Shown: positions 46,692-56,184 of the stretch, piece by piece
Numbering within the stretch: position 1 is the first letter of the stretch
How the letters are laid out: each line of letters opens with the position of its first letter
Assembly: GCF_029023725.1 (NCBI RefSeq)
Contig: NZ_CP119075.1
Coordinates: 4,707,501 to 4,771,500, forward strand
Direction: 5' to 3'
Source of the DNA: Synoicihabitans lomoniglobus
GTDB taxonomy: Bacteria; Verrucomicrobiota; Verrucomicrobiia; Opitutales; Opitutaceae
Length of the DNA stretch: 64,000 bases
Notes under the pieces: generated by a model
Databases searched by the model: none
What the model was told of the DNA's origin: nothing
What the model saw: the letters and a program-made list of their open reading frames with translations, nothing else
Made by a program: the position numbers and the translations under genes

Positions 46692-47878
46692 AGACACTGA
46701 GCAAACGCTTCCGCCCATGGTTGACCGTGCGCCGTCTGTCTCGCTCCGCCGCGTGGCGCCCGGGACGGCCGGTGATTCTCGCCATCATCCACGTCCTCTG
46801 CGGCCTCGCCGCCACCGCATTGGAAAAGCCCGAGACGACTTATCCGGTCTTCCAATTTCCCCGCGACCAGATCCCGCGCATCGACGGTGAGACGATCGAT
46901 TGGGACCTCGTGCCGGAGTCCTACGTCATCACCCGCGATCACATGCACAACACGGTGTCGCGGCCACCCGCCGCCGGTGACGCCACGCTTGCCGTGCGCG
47001 TCAAGGTCGGCTGGGTCGCGGGCTTGAATCGGCTGTATTTTCTCTACGAAGCCGAGGACGACTATTGGGATTTCGCCGGCCCCGGCCTGCGCAACGACAC
47101 CTTCGAAATCATGGTCGACGGCGACGCCTCCGGCGGGCCCTTGGTCGGTCGCGGTCGCGAGGACATGTGGACAACCGAAAAGGTTGGCGCCGCCGCCTCG
47201 CGGCCCGAACCGCGCATCAGCGCTGACGCTTCCCACTGGGCCGTCGGCGGCGTGCACGCTCAGAATTACCACATCTTCACGCCCGCCGTGAACAAGGATT
47301 GGGCGATGGCCTGGGGTGCCCCCACCTGGACGAAAAGCTTTCCGTGGGCCAACGCCGCGCAGTCCTTTTCGTTCGCGCCTGGCGAGTCCGGAAAGCTTGT
47401 ATTGGAATTCTGGATCACCCCGTTCGACTACGCTGGAGGCGAAGGTCCGACCCGAGCGGTGGAATCCGATCTGCGCGAAAACAAAATCATTGGCCTGTCT
47501 TGGATCGTCATCGACTACGATGGCGAAACTCCCCGCGGATTCTGGGTGCTTGCGCCGCAACGCACGTCCTTCGGTCAGGCGTCTGAATTGTGCGCCTTTC
47601 AACTCATGCCCATGGAGCCCACCCTGCTCCCCGAAATCGACGCCCGCTGGTCCTGGCAGATCGCCGACATGGCACGCCGGGTGGTCGCATTTCACGATGA
47701 GTCCGTCGGCGAAATCACGGCCTGGCGGTGGGACTTCGGCGACGGCACCACATCCACGGAGCGACACCCGATCCACGCTTACGCCAAGACCGGCAACTAC
47801 GTGGTTGCGCTCGAAGTCACCGGTCCTGCCGGCACCGCCCGTCACGCCAAAGTCTGGGACGTGCAGTTTCGCGAATAA
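46688..47878 (+). CDS. Exported CBM9-like domain plus PKD domain protein
   Basis: 396 residues. GTG start at 46688 overlaps the stop of the DUF1552 gene. A basic N-terminus and a hydrophobic segment (VILAIIHVLCGLAATAL) direct export. Residues about 60-300 look like a family 9-type carbohydrate-binding (or DOMON-like) module: RIDGETIDWDLVPESYVI, LYFLYEAEDDYWDF, NDTFEIMVDGDASGG. Residues about 310-396 are a PKD domain (WRWDFGDGTTSTERHPIHAY). No catalytic motif is seen. As the fourth member of a tightly overlapping unit with the esterase, DUF1592 and DUF1552 genes, it may hold the polymer for that oxidative pair. Confidence 0.75.
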   Translation: MKTLSKRFRPWLTVRRLSRSAAWRPGRPVILAIIHVLCGLAATALEKPETTYPVFQFPRDQIPRIDGETIDWDLVPESYVITRDHMHNTVSRPPAAGDATLAVRVKVGWVAGLNRLYFLYEAEDDYWDFAGPGLRNDTFEIMVDGDASGGPLVGRGREDMWTTEKVGAAASRPEPRISADASHWAVGGVHAQNYHIFTPAVNKDWAMAWGAPTWTKSFPWANAAQSFSFAPGESGKLVLEFWITPFDYAGGEGPTRAVESDLRENKIIGLSWIVIDYDGETPRGFWVLAPQRTSFGQASELCAFQLMPMEPTLLPEIDARWSWQIADMARRVVAFHDESVGEITAWRWDFGDGTTSTERHPIHAYAKTGNYVVALEVTGPAGTARHAKVWDVQFRE

Positions 47879-47920
47879 CGCAGGCACACGCCCTCCCGCT
47901 TACCCGATACCTCTCGCCCC

Positions 47921-49438
47921 ATGAATCGATTCAAAATTCCTCTCTCTCCGATGCTGGCGATCAGCCTGCTTTTCACCGCCACGTCACTCGCGGCTCAAAC
48001 GGAAAAACCAGCGCCGCTGAACGTGCTGTTCATCTCGATCGACGACCTGCGCACGGAGGTCGGCAGCTACGGCATCGCCCGCGCGCTCACGCCCCACATC
48101 GACCGGCTCGCCACCCAAGGCGTGAAATTCGACCGCGCCTACGCGCAATACCCGTTGTGCAACCCTTCCCGCGTTTCGATGCTCACCGGCCGCTACCCGC
48201 GCACCAGCCAACTCTACGGCAACCGCGATTGGTTCAACGCCTGGTATCCCGACTGGGTCAGCCTGCCCAAATACTTCAAGCAACACGGCTACACCACCAT
48301 TCGCGCCGGCAAGATCTTTCATGGCGACCGCATCGACGATGCCGCCGCGTGGACTATCGGCGGGGTGCCGCATCACTTCACCACTCCTCGCCCCGATCAC
48401 ATCGTCGCCGACCGCCCGATCACCGTGGCGGAAGAACAGGAACGTCTCGCCACCATGCGCGCCGGCGACATCGCCCGGGCCCCGGGCTCCGATTTCTGGA
48501 AAGCCGTCGACGATCCGACGGAACTCGCGGAACTCGCCGATACGCGCAACACCGACAAAGCCATTGCCCAATTGCGCACCTGGCAGCCGGGCGACGCCCC
48601 GTTCTTCATTGGTCTCGGTCTGGTCAAACCCCACACGCCACTCATCGCGCCCAAGCGTTTTTTCGATCTCTACAACGTCGACGACCTCACGCTCCCCGTC
48701 GATTTTGCCCGGCGGCCCCAAGTGCCCGCCGGCTTTCCCGCCGGTTCCATCCGCGAGATCAACGCCGATCTTTTCATCGAGCGCGACGCGACCGATCTCG
48801 AGTCCCGCGAAGTGATTCGTGCCTACCTCGCCTGCACGTCCTACGTGGATTGGAACGTCGGCCGCGTGCTCGCCGCGCTCGACGAAGCGGGCTTGCGCGA
48901 GTCGACCCTCATCGTGCTCTGGAGTGACCACGGCTACCAGCTCGGCGAGAAGGGCAAGTGGTCCAAGGCCGGCTCGCTCTGGGAACAAGGCGTGCATGTG
49001 CCGCTCATCATTCAAGCCCCCCACGCCGCCGGCAACGGCCACAGCTCACCCCGCGTCGTCGCGCTGATCGACCTTTATGCCACGATGGCGGATGTGTGCG
49101 ACCTGCCCATCCCGTCCGAGATCGAAGGTCGCAGTCTGCGTCCATTGCTCGACAACCCCACCGCTCCGTGGCCGCACGTCGCCTACGCGGTGTGGAGCGA
49201 ACGCAACCGCGGCATCAACGGCGTGGTCGTGCGCGACGAACGTTGGCGCTACGCCGAATTCTTCGGCCCGGGGGCCGGCGCTTTCCTGACCGATTCGGTC
49301 AACGACCCCCATGAATTAACCAACCTCGTCGACGATCCGCGCTATGCCGACGTCGTCGCCCGACTCGCTCTCCTCGCCCGCACGCACGTGGACGGCACCA
49401 CCGAGCCCACGCCAGACGCCTGGCCCTTGGTGCGTTAA
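47921..49438 (+). CDS. Exported type I sulfatase, iduronate-2-sulfatase-like
   Basis: 505 residues with a signal peptide (LSPMLAISLLFTATSLAAQ). The active-site signature CNPSRVSMLTGR has Cys80, the residue converted to formylglycine, and Arg, as in S1 sulfatases; metal-binding FISIDDLR and WSDHGYQLGEKGKW are present. The layout fits the iduronate-2-sulfatase-like subgroup, used by marine and gut bacteria on sulfated rhamnose, fucose or uronate polymers. No formylglycine-generating enzyme or anaerobic maturase gene is visible here, so maturation must come from elsewhere. It suggests that the target polymer can be sulfated, or that the locus serves several polymers. Confidence 0.85.
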   Translation: MNRFKIPLSPMLAISLLFTATSLAAQTEKPAPLNVLFISIDDLRTEVGSYGIARALTPHIDRLATQGVKFDRAYAQYPLCNPSRVSMLTGRYPRTSQLYGNRDWFNAWYPDWVSLPKYFKQHGYTTIRAGKIFHGDRIDDAAAWTIGGVPHHFTTPRPDHIVADRPITVAEEQERLATMRAGDIARAPGSDFWKAVDDPTELAELADTRNTDKAIAQLRTWQPGDAPFFIGLGLVKPHTPLIAPKRFFDLYNVDDLTLPVDFARRPQVPAGFPAGSIREINADLFIERDATDLESREVIRAYLACTSYVDWNVGRVLAALDEAGLRESTLIVLWSDHGYQLGEKGKWSKAGSLWEQGVHVPLIIQAPHAAGNGHSSPRVVALIDLYATMADVCDLPIPSEIEGRSLRPLLDNPTAPWPHVAYAVWSERNRGINGVVVRDERWRYAEFFGPGAGAFLTDSVNDPHELTNLVDDPRYADVVARLALLARTHVDGTTEPTPDAWPLVR

Positions 49439-49535
49439 ACTCGCCTCATTCGCACGGCTTTGGCCGACATCGCATCCGTTCAGAGAGGCCGCCATCACGA
49501 GGACTCACCGGGATCGTGGGTTGCCCGCGACGGAA

Positions 49536-49557
49536 AAAGGTTTATCGCTAAACCTTT
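49536..49557. promoter_or_regulatory. 22-bp LacI-type palindrome upstream of GH2
   Basis: Arms AAAGGTTTA (49536-49544) and TAAACCTTT (49549-49557) with the centre TCGC, 45 bases before the GH2 start. The TTTA-xCGx-TAAA form is typical of LacI-family operators. It differs from the GGAC-n-GTCC sites. Confidence 0.6.
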
Positions 49558-49601
49558 CGACACCGCGTGCGCCCCTTTCGCTCGCCCAACCTCCCCGTGC
49601 C

Positions 49602-52424
49602 ATGTCCCTCGCCCGTCTTTTTTGGCGCCACGTTCCCGTGGCGTTGTTCGCTCTGATCCCTCTCGGCACCGCCCGGGAACGCGTCGCCTTTGACGCCGAC
49701 TGGCGGTTCGCTTTCGGTCATCCGTCCGACCCGACTCGCGACTTCGGCCACGCCACCGGATACTTTTCCTATCTCGCCAAAACCGGCTTCGGCGACGGCC
49801 CCGCCGCCGCCGCGTTCGACGATCGCGCCTGGCGCGAACTCGATCTCCCACATGACTGGGCGGTCGAAGCACCGTTTTCTCCCGCCGGCAGTCACAGCCA
49901 TGGTTACAAGGCCGCCGGCAAAGGCTTTCCCGACCGCGCCATCGGCTGGTATCGCAAGGCGTTTCGCGTGCCCGAGTCCGACTTGGGGCAGCGCATCACG
50001 ATCGCATTTGACGGCGTGTTTCGCGACAGCCGCGTCTGGGTAAACGGGTTCTATCTCGGCCAACAACCCAGCGGCTACACCGGCTTCGAATACGATCTCA
50101 CCGACTACTTGAACTACGGCGGCGACAACGTCATCGCCGTGCGCGCCGATGCCTCCATGGAGGAGGGTTGGTTCTACGAAGGTGCTGGCATTTATCGCCA
50201 TGTGTGGCTCCGCAAAACCGCGCCGGTGCACGTCGTCACTCATGGCACAGCCGTGACCACCGATCTCGCCGCACATCATCGCTCGGCCACCATCAACATT
50301 GCCACCGAGGTTCGCCACGATGGTCGCGCCCCGGTCGCGGTTGCGGTGGAACAAACCATCACTGATCCGACCGGTAAAGTAGTGGCCCGGCTCGTGCTCG
50401 ATCCCATCAACATCGCTCCCGGAAAAACGATCACGTTTCCCGCCCACATGGTGATCAACGATCCCGCGCTGTGGTCCACCGTTTCCCCGCACCTTCACAC
50501 CGTCGTCACGCTCGTGCGCGACATGGAGGGCGTCGAACTCGACCGCTACGAAACCACGTTCGGCATTCGCGACATCCGCTTCGATCCCGACCATGGCTTT
50601 TTCCTCAACGGCCAACGCGTGCAACTCAAGGGCGTCAACCTCCACCAGGACCACGCCGGTCTCGGGGCCGCCCTGCCCGACGCCATGTATGACTTCCGCC
50701 TGCGTCGTCTCATGGCGTTTGGCATCAACGCCATTCGCACCGGCCACCGCCCACCCGCCCCCGAGTTCCTCGACGCCTGCGATCGCCTCGGCCTGCTCGT
50801 CATCGACGAACACCGCCTCATGGGCATCAACCCCGCCCAACTCGACGATCTGCGCGCCTTGATTCGCCGCGATCGCAACCACCCCAGCGTGATCATCTGG
50901 TCGGTGGGCAACGAGGAATGGGCCATCGAAAGCAACATCCTCGGTGCCCGCATCACGCGCACCATGCAGGACTTCGCCCGCCGCCTCGATCCTTCCCGTC
51001 GCACCACCGTGGCCATCTCCGGCGGCTGGGGTGGATCCTCGACCACCGCCGATGTCGTCGGCTACAACTACATCAACCAAAGCGACCCCGACCAACAACA
51101 CGCCGACTTCCCCCACCAACCCGGCATCGGCACCGAAGAGACCACCACCCAAAGCACTCGCGGCATCTTCTTTGACGATCACGACCGCGGCCACCTCGCC
51201 CCGCTCGAACGCGGCGACTCCGGCGGCAACAACGAGATGGGCTGGCAATTCTACGCCGCCCGGCCATGGCTCGCCGGCCTCTTCTACTGGACCGGCTTCG
51301 ACTACCGCGGCGAACCCACTCCCCTCGGCTGGCCCGCCGTCTCGTCCCAATACGGCCTGCTCGACCTCTGCGGTTTCCCGAAGGATAGCACCTACTACGT
51401 CAAATCCTGGTGGACTGATGAACCCGTCCTCCACCTCGCGCCCCACTGGAACTGGCCCGGACGCGAAGGCCAGCCGATTGAAGTGATCGCCTACTCCAAC
51501 CACGATGCCGTGGAACTCTTCCTCAACGGCAACTCGCTCGGCCGCCAAACCATGCCGATCAACAGCAAACTCAAGTGGTCGGTTCCCTACTCCCCCGGTC
51601 GCCTCGAAGCCCGCGGCTACCGCCACGACCGCCACGTGCAAACCGCCGTCGTCGGAACCACCGGCCCCGTCACCGCCCTGTCTCTCGCCGCCGACGAACC
51701 CACCACCGGCCCCGACGGCAAACGCACCGTCGTCTTCACCATCGCCGCCGAGGATGCCTCCGGCCGCGCGGTTCCCACCGCCGACCACGCCCTCTCCTTC
51801 GCCGTCACCGGCGGCACCATCATCGGCGTGGGCAACGGCGACCCCGGCTCGCACGAACCCGACCGCTTCATCCCCACCGACACGTTTCTCACCATCAACG
51901 ATTGGCTCGGTCGCATCGCTCCCGCCGACACCACCGCCCCCGCCGATCCCGCCACGCTCGCCCCCATGCGCTCCCTTGGTGCCTGGCGCGCCACCGTGCC
52001 TCAAAACGGCGAGTTCTACGACCTCACCGGCACCTTCAATCTCGCCGCCCTGCCCGCCGACGCCACCTACGACCTCTACCTCCCGTCCATCGGTCGCACC
52101 TGCACCGTCTGGCTCAATGGGGCCGAACTCGCCCGCAACGTCGACACCACCTCGGCCGGTCCGATGATCGCCCTGACCCGCGCCCAACTCGCCCCCGGCT
52201 CCAATCGTATCCAACTTTTCGTGACCGCCTTCGACGGCGACACCCGCATCCCCGAACGCGACGACCTCGGCCTCGTGCGCCTGCGCACCCCCGCCCCTTC
52301 CCCCGCGCGTTACCTCTTCAACGGACTCGCCCAAGTCATCGTCGCGGCCGATGCTCCCACCGGTCCCGTCTCCCTCCGTGCCTCCGCGGCCGGTCTCGCG
52401 CCCGCCGAACTCCAGATCCCCTGA
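49602..52424 (+). CDS. GH2 beta-galactosidase-like glycoside hydrolase
   Basis: 940 residues from ATG 49602; the frame is open 86 codons further upstream but overlaps the sulfatase gene, and the later ATG gives a proper signal (FWRHVPVALFALIPLGTA). The N-terminal sandwich (LDLPHDWAVEAPF; YRKAFRVPESDLGQ) leads to a GH2 barrel with the catalytic acid Glu438 (WSVGNEEW) and a probable nucleophile Glu in IGTEETT. C-terminal modules include a DUF4982-like segment (EVIAYSNHDAVELFLNGNSL) and an Ig-like domain with GVGNGDPGSHEP, where the chain continues in another sandwich. It likely removes beta-galactose or a related sugar from rhamnogalacturonan side chains. The sialate-esterase-like gene follows after 4 bases. 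Confidence 0.85.
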   Translation: MSLARLFWRHVPVALFALIPLGTARERVAFDADWRFAFGHPSDPTRDFGHATGYFSYLAKTGFGDGPAAAAFDDRAWRELDLPHDWAVEAPFSPAGSHSHGYKAAGKGFPDRAIGWYRKAFRVPESDLGQRITIAFDGVFRDSRVWVNGFYLGQQPSGYTGFEYDLTDYLNYGGDNVIAVRADASMEEGWFYEGAGIYRHVWLRKTAPVHVVTHGTAVTTDLAAHHRSATINIATEVRHDGRAPVAVAVEQTITDPTGKVVARLVLDPINIAPGKTITFPAHMVINDPALWSTVSPHLHTVVTLVRDMEGVELDRYETTFGIRDIRFDPDHGFFLNGQRVQLKGVNLHQDHAGLGAALPDAMYDFRLRRLMAFGINAIRTGHRPPAPEFLDACDRLGLLVIDEHRLMGINPAQLDDLRALIRRDRNHPSVIIWSVGNEEWAIESNILGARITRTMQDFARRLDPSRRTTVAISGGWGGSSTTADVVGYNYINQSDPDQQHADFPHQPGIGTEETTTQSTRGIFFDDHDRGHLAPLERGDSGGNNEMGWQFYAARPWLAGLFYWTGFDYRGEPTPLGWPAVSSQYGLLDLCGFPKDSTYYVKSWWTDEPVLHLAPHWNWPGREGQPIEVIAYSNHDAVELFLNGNSLGRQTMPINSKLKWSVPYSPGRLEARGYRHDRHVQTAVVGTTGPVTALSLAADEPTTGPDGKRTVVFTIAAEDASGRAVPTADHALSFAVTGGTIIGVGNGDPGSHEPDRFIPTDTFLTINDWLGRIAPADTTAPADPATLAPMRSLGAWRATVPQNGEFYDLTGTFNLAALPADATYDLYLPSIGRTCTVWLNGAELARNVDTTSAGPMIALTRAQLAPGSNRIQLFVTAFDGDTRIPERDDLGLVRLRTPAPSPARYLFNGLAQVIVAADAPTGPVSLRASAAGLAPAELQIP

Positions 52425-52428
52425 CCCC

Positions 52429-54372
52429 ATGCTCTTCCGCCTGCTTACTCTCGCCACCCTACTCGCCCTGCCGCTGGCCGCCGAGCTGAGGATCGCTTCA
52501 CCCTTCGGCGATCACATGGTCCTGCAACGCGACCAACCCGTGCCTGTCTGGGGCTGGGCCGATCCCGGACAAACCGTCACGGTGACTTTCGCCGGCCAAA
52601 CCCGCACGACGAAAACGGACGCCACCGGCGCATGGCGCACCACGCTCGCTCCTCTTTCCACCAACGCCACCCCTCGCACCTTCAACGTAACCGCCACCCA
52701 TCCAAAATCGAAAACCCAAAGCCAAAAATTCACCGACGTGCTCGTCGGCGAGGTCTGGCTCTGCGGTGGCCAGTCCAACATGGAACGTCAACTCGGCCCT
52801 CGCGGTGGCCAGAAACCCCTCATCGGCTGGGAAGCCGAAGTCGCGACGGCCGATCGTCCCCTGCTGCGACAGCTCTATGTCACCCAAACCCGCGCCCCCG
52901 AACCTCAGGCGACCGTCGATGCCACCTGGTCGGTCTGCACTCCCGCCACCGCGCCCAACTTCACCGCCGTCGGCTACTATTTCGGCCGCGATCTGCAAGC
53001 CGCCCTCGGCGCCAACGTGCCCGTCGGCATCATTCATAGTTCTTGGGGCGGCACCCCCGCCGAGGCCTGGACCAGCCTCGAAGGCCTCGCCGATTTTCCG
53101 GAATTTTCCGACGCCATCGCCGTGCTCGACGCCAGCAACGAGACCGAGGCCAAGCGTCGTTATCTGGAAAAAACCGACGCGTGGCTGGCCGCTCACGATC
53201 CCGGTGAGAACGCCGACACCCCATGGTCCAGCACCGACGCCGCCACGACGAATTGGCCGACCATGGAGTTGCCCGCGTTGTGGGAAGACCGCGGTCACGA
53301 CGGCTTCGACGGGCTCGGATGGTTCACCCGGTCATTCGATCTGCCTCCGAACTGGTCGGGCCGCGATTTGGTGCTCCGACTCGGTCGGGTCGACGACGTC
53401 GACACGACGTGGGTCAATGGCCAAAAACTCGGCACCACCACCGGCTACATGACCTTGCGCCGCTACGAGATTCCGGCCGCGCTGCTCAAGCCCTCCGGTA
53501 ACGTTGTCACAGTGCGGATCATCGACACCGGCGGCGGCGGCGGCATCTGGGACCCGGCGACCGCGCTCGACCTCGCGCCCTCCGATGGCAGCGCGCCTGC
53601 GATCAATCTCTCTGGTTCGTGGCACTATCAACTCGTCGCCGATCTGCAGACTACGCCGCGTCCGCCCATGGACGTGAGCAATTCCGCCAGTTCGCCCATC
53701 GGACTCTACAACGGCATGATCGCCCCGCTTGTGCCCTACGCGATTCGCGGCGTCACCTTCTATCAAGGCGAGGCCAACGCCGGTCGCTCCACTCAATACC
53801 GCACCCTCCTACCCGCCCTCATCGCCGATTGGCGCACCCAATGGTCGCAGCCAGAACTGCCATTTCTCTTCGTGCAGATCGCACCCTTCGAAGGCCAACC
53901 GCCCGAGATCCGCGAAGCCCAACTCCTCGCCTGGCAAGCCACCGAAAACACCGCCATGATCGTCACCACCGACGTCGGTGACGCCACCGACATTCATCCC
54001 GCCCACAAGGAACCCGTCGGTGCCCGCCTCGCCCTCGCCGCCCGCGCCCTCGCCTACGATGAAGACCTCGTCTATTCCGGTCCCGTCTACGACTCCATGT
54101 CGATCGATGGCCACGCGGCTGCTGTGCGCTTCAAGCACGCCGCCAACGGCCTCGTTGCGCCCGGCGGCGAGTTGCAAGGCTTCACCATCGCGGGCGAGGA
54201 CGGCGTATTTCATCCCGCCACGGCCAAAATCGTCGGCCACACCGTTGTCGTCACCGCCGCCACCGTGCCCGCGCCCACCGCGGTCCGCTACGCTTGGACC
54301 AACGTCGCCACCGGCAATCTCTTCAACACCGCCGGCCTCCCCGCCTCCCCCTTCCGCACCGACCACCCGTAG
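52429..54372 (+). CDS. Exported sialate O-acetylesterase-like carbohydrate esterase (SASA domain)
   Basis: 647 residues from ATG 52429 (MLFRLLTLATLLALPLAAEL), a clean signal peptide; the upstream open frame overlaps GH2. Early ASPFGDHMVLQRDQPVPVWG and the nucleophile motif LCGGQSNME are typical of the SASA family, with GTPAEAWTSLEG and the late DIHPAHKEP supplying the catalytic His. A galactose-binding-like insertion (DDVDTTWVNGQKLGTTTGYM) splits the hydrolase domain, also usual in this family. Such enzymes deacetylate various sugars, not only sialic acid. With GH2 only 4 bases upstream, they are surely co-transcribed. Confidence 0.85.
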   Translation: MLFRLLTLATLLALPLAAELRIASPFGDHMVLQRDQPVPVWGWADPGQTVTVTFAGQTRTTKTDATGAWRTTLAPLSTNATPRTFNVTATHPKSKTQSQKFTDVLVGEVWLCGGQSNMERQLGPRGGQKPLIGWEAEVATADRPLLRQLYVTQTRAPEPQATVDATWSVCTPATAPNFTAVGYYFGRDLQAALGANVPVGIIHSSWGGTPAEAWTSLEGLADFPEFSDAIAVLDASNETEAKRRYLEKTDAWLAAHDPGENADTPWSSTDAATTNWPTMELPALWEDRGHDGFDGLGWFTRSFDLPPNWSGRDLVLRLGRVDDVDTTWVNGQKLGTTTGYMTLRRYEIPAALLKPSGNVVTVRIIDTGGGGGIWDPATALDLAPSDGSAPAINLSGSWHYQLVADLQTTPRPPMDVSNSASSPIGLYNGMIAPLVPYAIRGVTFYQGEANAGRSTQYRTLLPALIADWRTQWSQPELPFLFVQIAPFEGQPPEIREAQLLAWQATENTAMIVTTDVGDATDIHPAHKEPVGARLALAARALAYDEDLVYSGPVYDSMSIDGHAAAVRFKHAANGLVAPGGELQGFTIAGEDGVFHPATAKIVGHTVVVTAATVPAPTAVRYAWTNVATGNLFNTAGLPASPFRTDHP

Positions 54373-54409
54373 CGCCGCGGGCTCGCTTCGCGACTCCACC
54401 CGGCAGATC

Positions 54410-54418
54410 GAACTGTCC
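54410..54418. promoter_or_regulatory. GAACTGTCC, imperfect copy of the recurrent palindrome
   Basis: One mismatch to GGACTGTCC, in the 154-base gap upstream of the GH28 gene. It shares the AACTGTCCGC string with the site beside the LacI gene start (13253-13262). Confidence 0.3.
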
Positions 54419-54526
54419 GCCCACCATCGCGCGCCCGAGACCGCGCCAATTGCGGCAGACTCGGGATCTAGGTGGCTTGCTTGGCGGGCCGCACCCCGCC
54501 CCCCTCGGTCAAACTCCCCTTCTTTC

Positions 54527-56119
54527 GTGTCTCGGTTATCGTATTTTCGCTGCGCTTTTCTCGGCGTTCTCTCCCTCACTGCTTCCGTCCTGATGGCCTC
54601 TCCTTCCTTTAATATCCGCGACCATGGCGCCGTCGGCGACGGCATCGCGCTCGATTCGCCCGCCATCAATGCCGCCATCAACGCCGCGGCCGATGCCGGT
54701 GGCGGCACGGTTGTCTTTCCCGCCGGCACCTACCTGAGTTTCTCCGTGCGCCTGCGCAGCCACATCACGCTGCATCTTGAATCCGGCGCCACCCTGCTCG
54801 CTGCCACGCCCGCCGCAGATTTTGGATCCTACGACCCCATCCTCCCCAACCGTTGGGGCGACGAGCTTCAGTATCAGGATTTTGGACACAGCCATTGGCG
54901 CAACAGTCTCATCTGGGGCGAAGACCTGACCGACATCGCCATCACCGGCCTCGGCCTCATTGACGGACTCGGCCTCAAGCGCCACGCCAACTACCCGCAC
55001 GTCACCATGGCGACCGGACCCAACGGCACCGCCGCCAGCGGCTCCGCACCCCGACCCGCTCCGTCGGCCGCCCCTTCGCTCACTCAGGGCAACAAGGCCA
55101 TCGCGCTGAAGAATTGCCGCAACGTCATCCTGCGCGATTTCTCCCTGCACCGCGGTGGTCACTTCGCGCTGCTCGCCACCGGTGTCGATGATCTCGCCAT
55201 CACGGGCCTCACGCTCGACACCAATCGCGACGGACTCGACATCGATGGCTGTCGCCGCGTGACCATCACCGATTGCACCGTCAACACGCCCAACGACGAC
55301 GCCATTGTGCTCAAAACCAGCTACGCGCTCGGCGAGCTGCGACCGTGTGAGGACATCACCATTCGAGATTGTCACGTCAGCGGCTTCGATCTGGGCACCG
55401 TGCTCGATGGCACCTTCGGCCGCACCACGGAACGCTCACCCGATCGCGATGGCCCCACCGGCCGCATTAAAATCGGCACCGAATCCAACGGCGACTTTCG
55501 CCGCATCACCATCGACAACTGCACCTTTCGGCGCTCTCGCGGACTCGCCCTCGAAACCGTCGACGGCGCGACCATTGAAGATGTCACCGCCTCGAATCTC
55601 ACGATGCAGGAAGTGACCAATGCGCCGATCTTTCTGCGTATCGGCAACCGGGCCCGGGGGCCGGAGGGCACGCCTATCGGCCAACTGCGTCGCGTGGTCA
55701 TTCGCGACATCACGGCCGACGATGTTGACGGTCGCTTTCCCATCATTCTCGCCGGCCTGCCCGGCCATCCCATCGAGGATGTCACCCTGGCCAACATTCG
55801 GGTCACCTCGCGGGGCGGCATTACCATGGCCGATGTCGCCGCCCAGGCCGACACCCACGTTAACGCGTTCTTTCTTCGGGGCGACGAACCCGGCGTCACC
55901 GGGCCGCGCGACCCTTTCACCGTGCCTGAACGCGAGCGAGGTTACCCCGAACCCAGCATGTTCGGCCTGCTGCCCGCATCCGCGCTCTATGCCCGTCATG
56001 TTCGCGACCTCAATCTGCGCAACGTCACCGTCACCATCAACCACCCCGACGAACGCCCGCCCGTCGTGCTCGACGACGCTCCGTCCGTCACCTTTGTCGG
56101 AGGCAACCTCACCCCATGA
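54527..56119 (+). CDS. GH28 polygalacturonase-like glycoside hydrolase
   Basis: 530 residues from a GTG at 54527, chosen because it yields a signal peptide (SRLSYFRCAFLGVLSLTASV); ATG 54593 would leave none, and the much longer upstream frame overlaps the previous gene. The right-handed beta-helix begins NIRDHGAVGDGIALDSPAIN. Catalytic-type motifs are present: NRDGLDID, NTPNDDAIVLK with the paired Asp, and RIKIGTES, equivalent to the RIK of polygalacturonases. The usual GHG motif is not obvious. GH28 enzymes cut galacturonan or the ends of rhamnogalacturonan. It overlaps a downstream ATG by 4 bases at its stop. Confidence 0.85.
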   Translation: MSRLSYFRCAFLGVLSLTASVLMASPSFNIRDHGAVGDGIALDSPAINAAINAAADAGGGTVVFPAGTYLSFSVRLRSHITLHLESGATLLAATPAADFGSYDPILPNRWGDELQYQDFGHSHWRNSLIWGEDLTDIAITGLGLIDGLGLKRHANYPHVTMATGPNGTAASGSAPRPAPSAAPSLTQGNKAIALKNCRNVILRDFSLHRGGHFALLATGVDDLAITGLTLDTNRDGLDIDGCRRVTITDCTVNTPNDDAIVLKTSYALGELRPCEDITIRDCHVSGFDLGTVLDGTFGRTTERSPDRDGPTGRIKIGTESNGDFRRITIDNCTFRRSRGLALETVDGATIEDVTASNLTMQEVTNAPIFLRIGNRARGPEGTPIGQLRRVVIRDITADDVDGRFPIILAGLPGHPIEDVTLANIRVTSRGGITMADVAAQADTHVNAFFLRGDEPGVTGPRDPFTVPERERGYPEPSMFGLLPASALYARHVRDLNLRNVTVTINHPDERPPVVLDDAPSVTFVGGNLTP

Positions 56120-56184
56120 ACGGTGGATCGCGCCCCGGGTTTCGGCGATTGGAGTTGTCGCCGAATCTCCTCAACCTGTGTCGC

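Noticed and set aside
49548..52457. 969-residue open frame on the minus strand opposite GH2
   Set aside because: It mirrors the GH2 gene in high-GC DNA, is rich in Gly/Val/Asp repeats without any family motif, and the plus-strand frame has full GH2 catalytic motifs.
53978..54526. Long 5' extension of the GH28 frame
   Set aside because: It overlaps the end of the sialate-esterase-like gene and lacks a signal peptide; the GTG at 54527 restores one.
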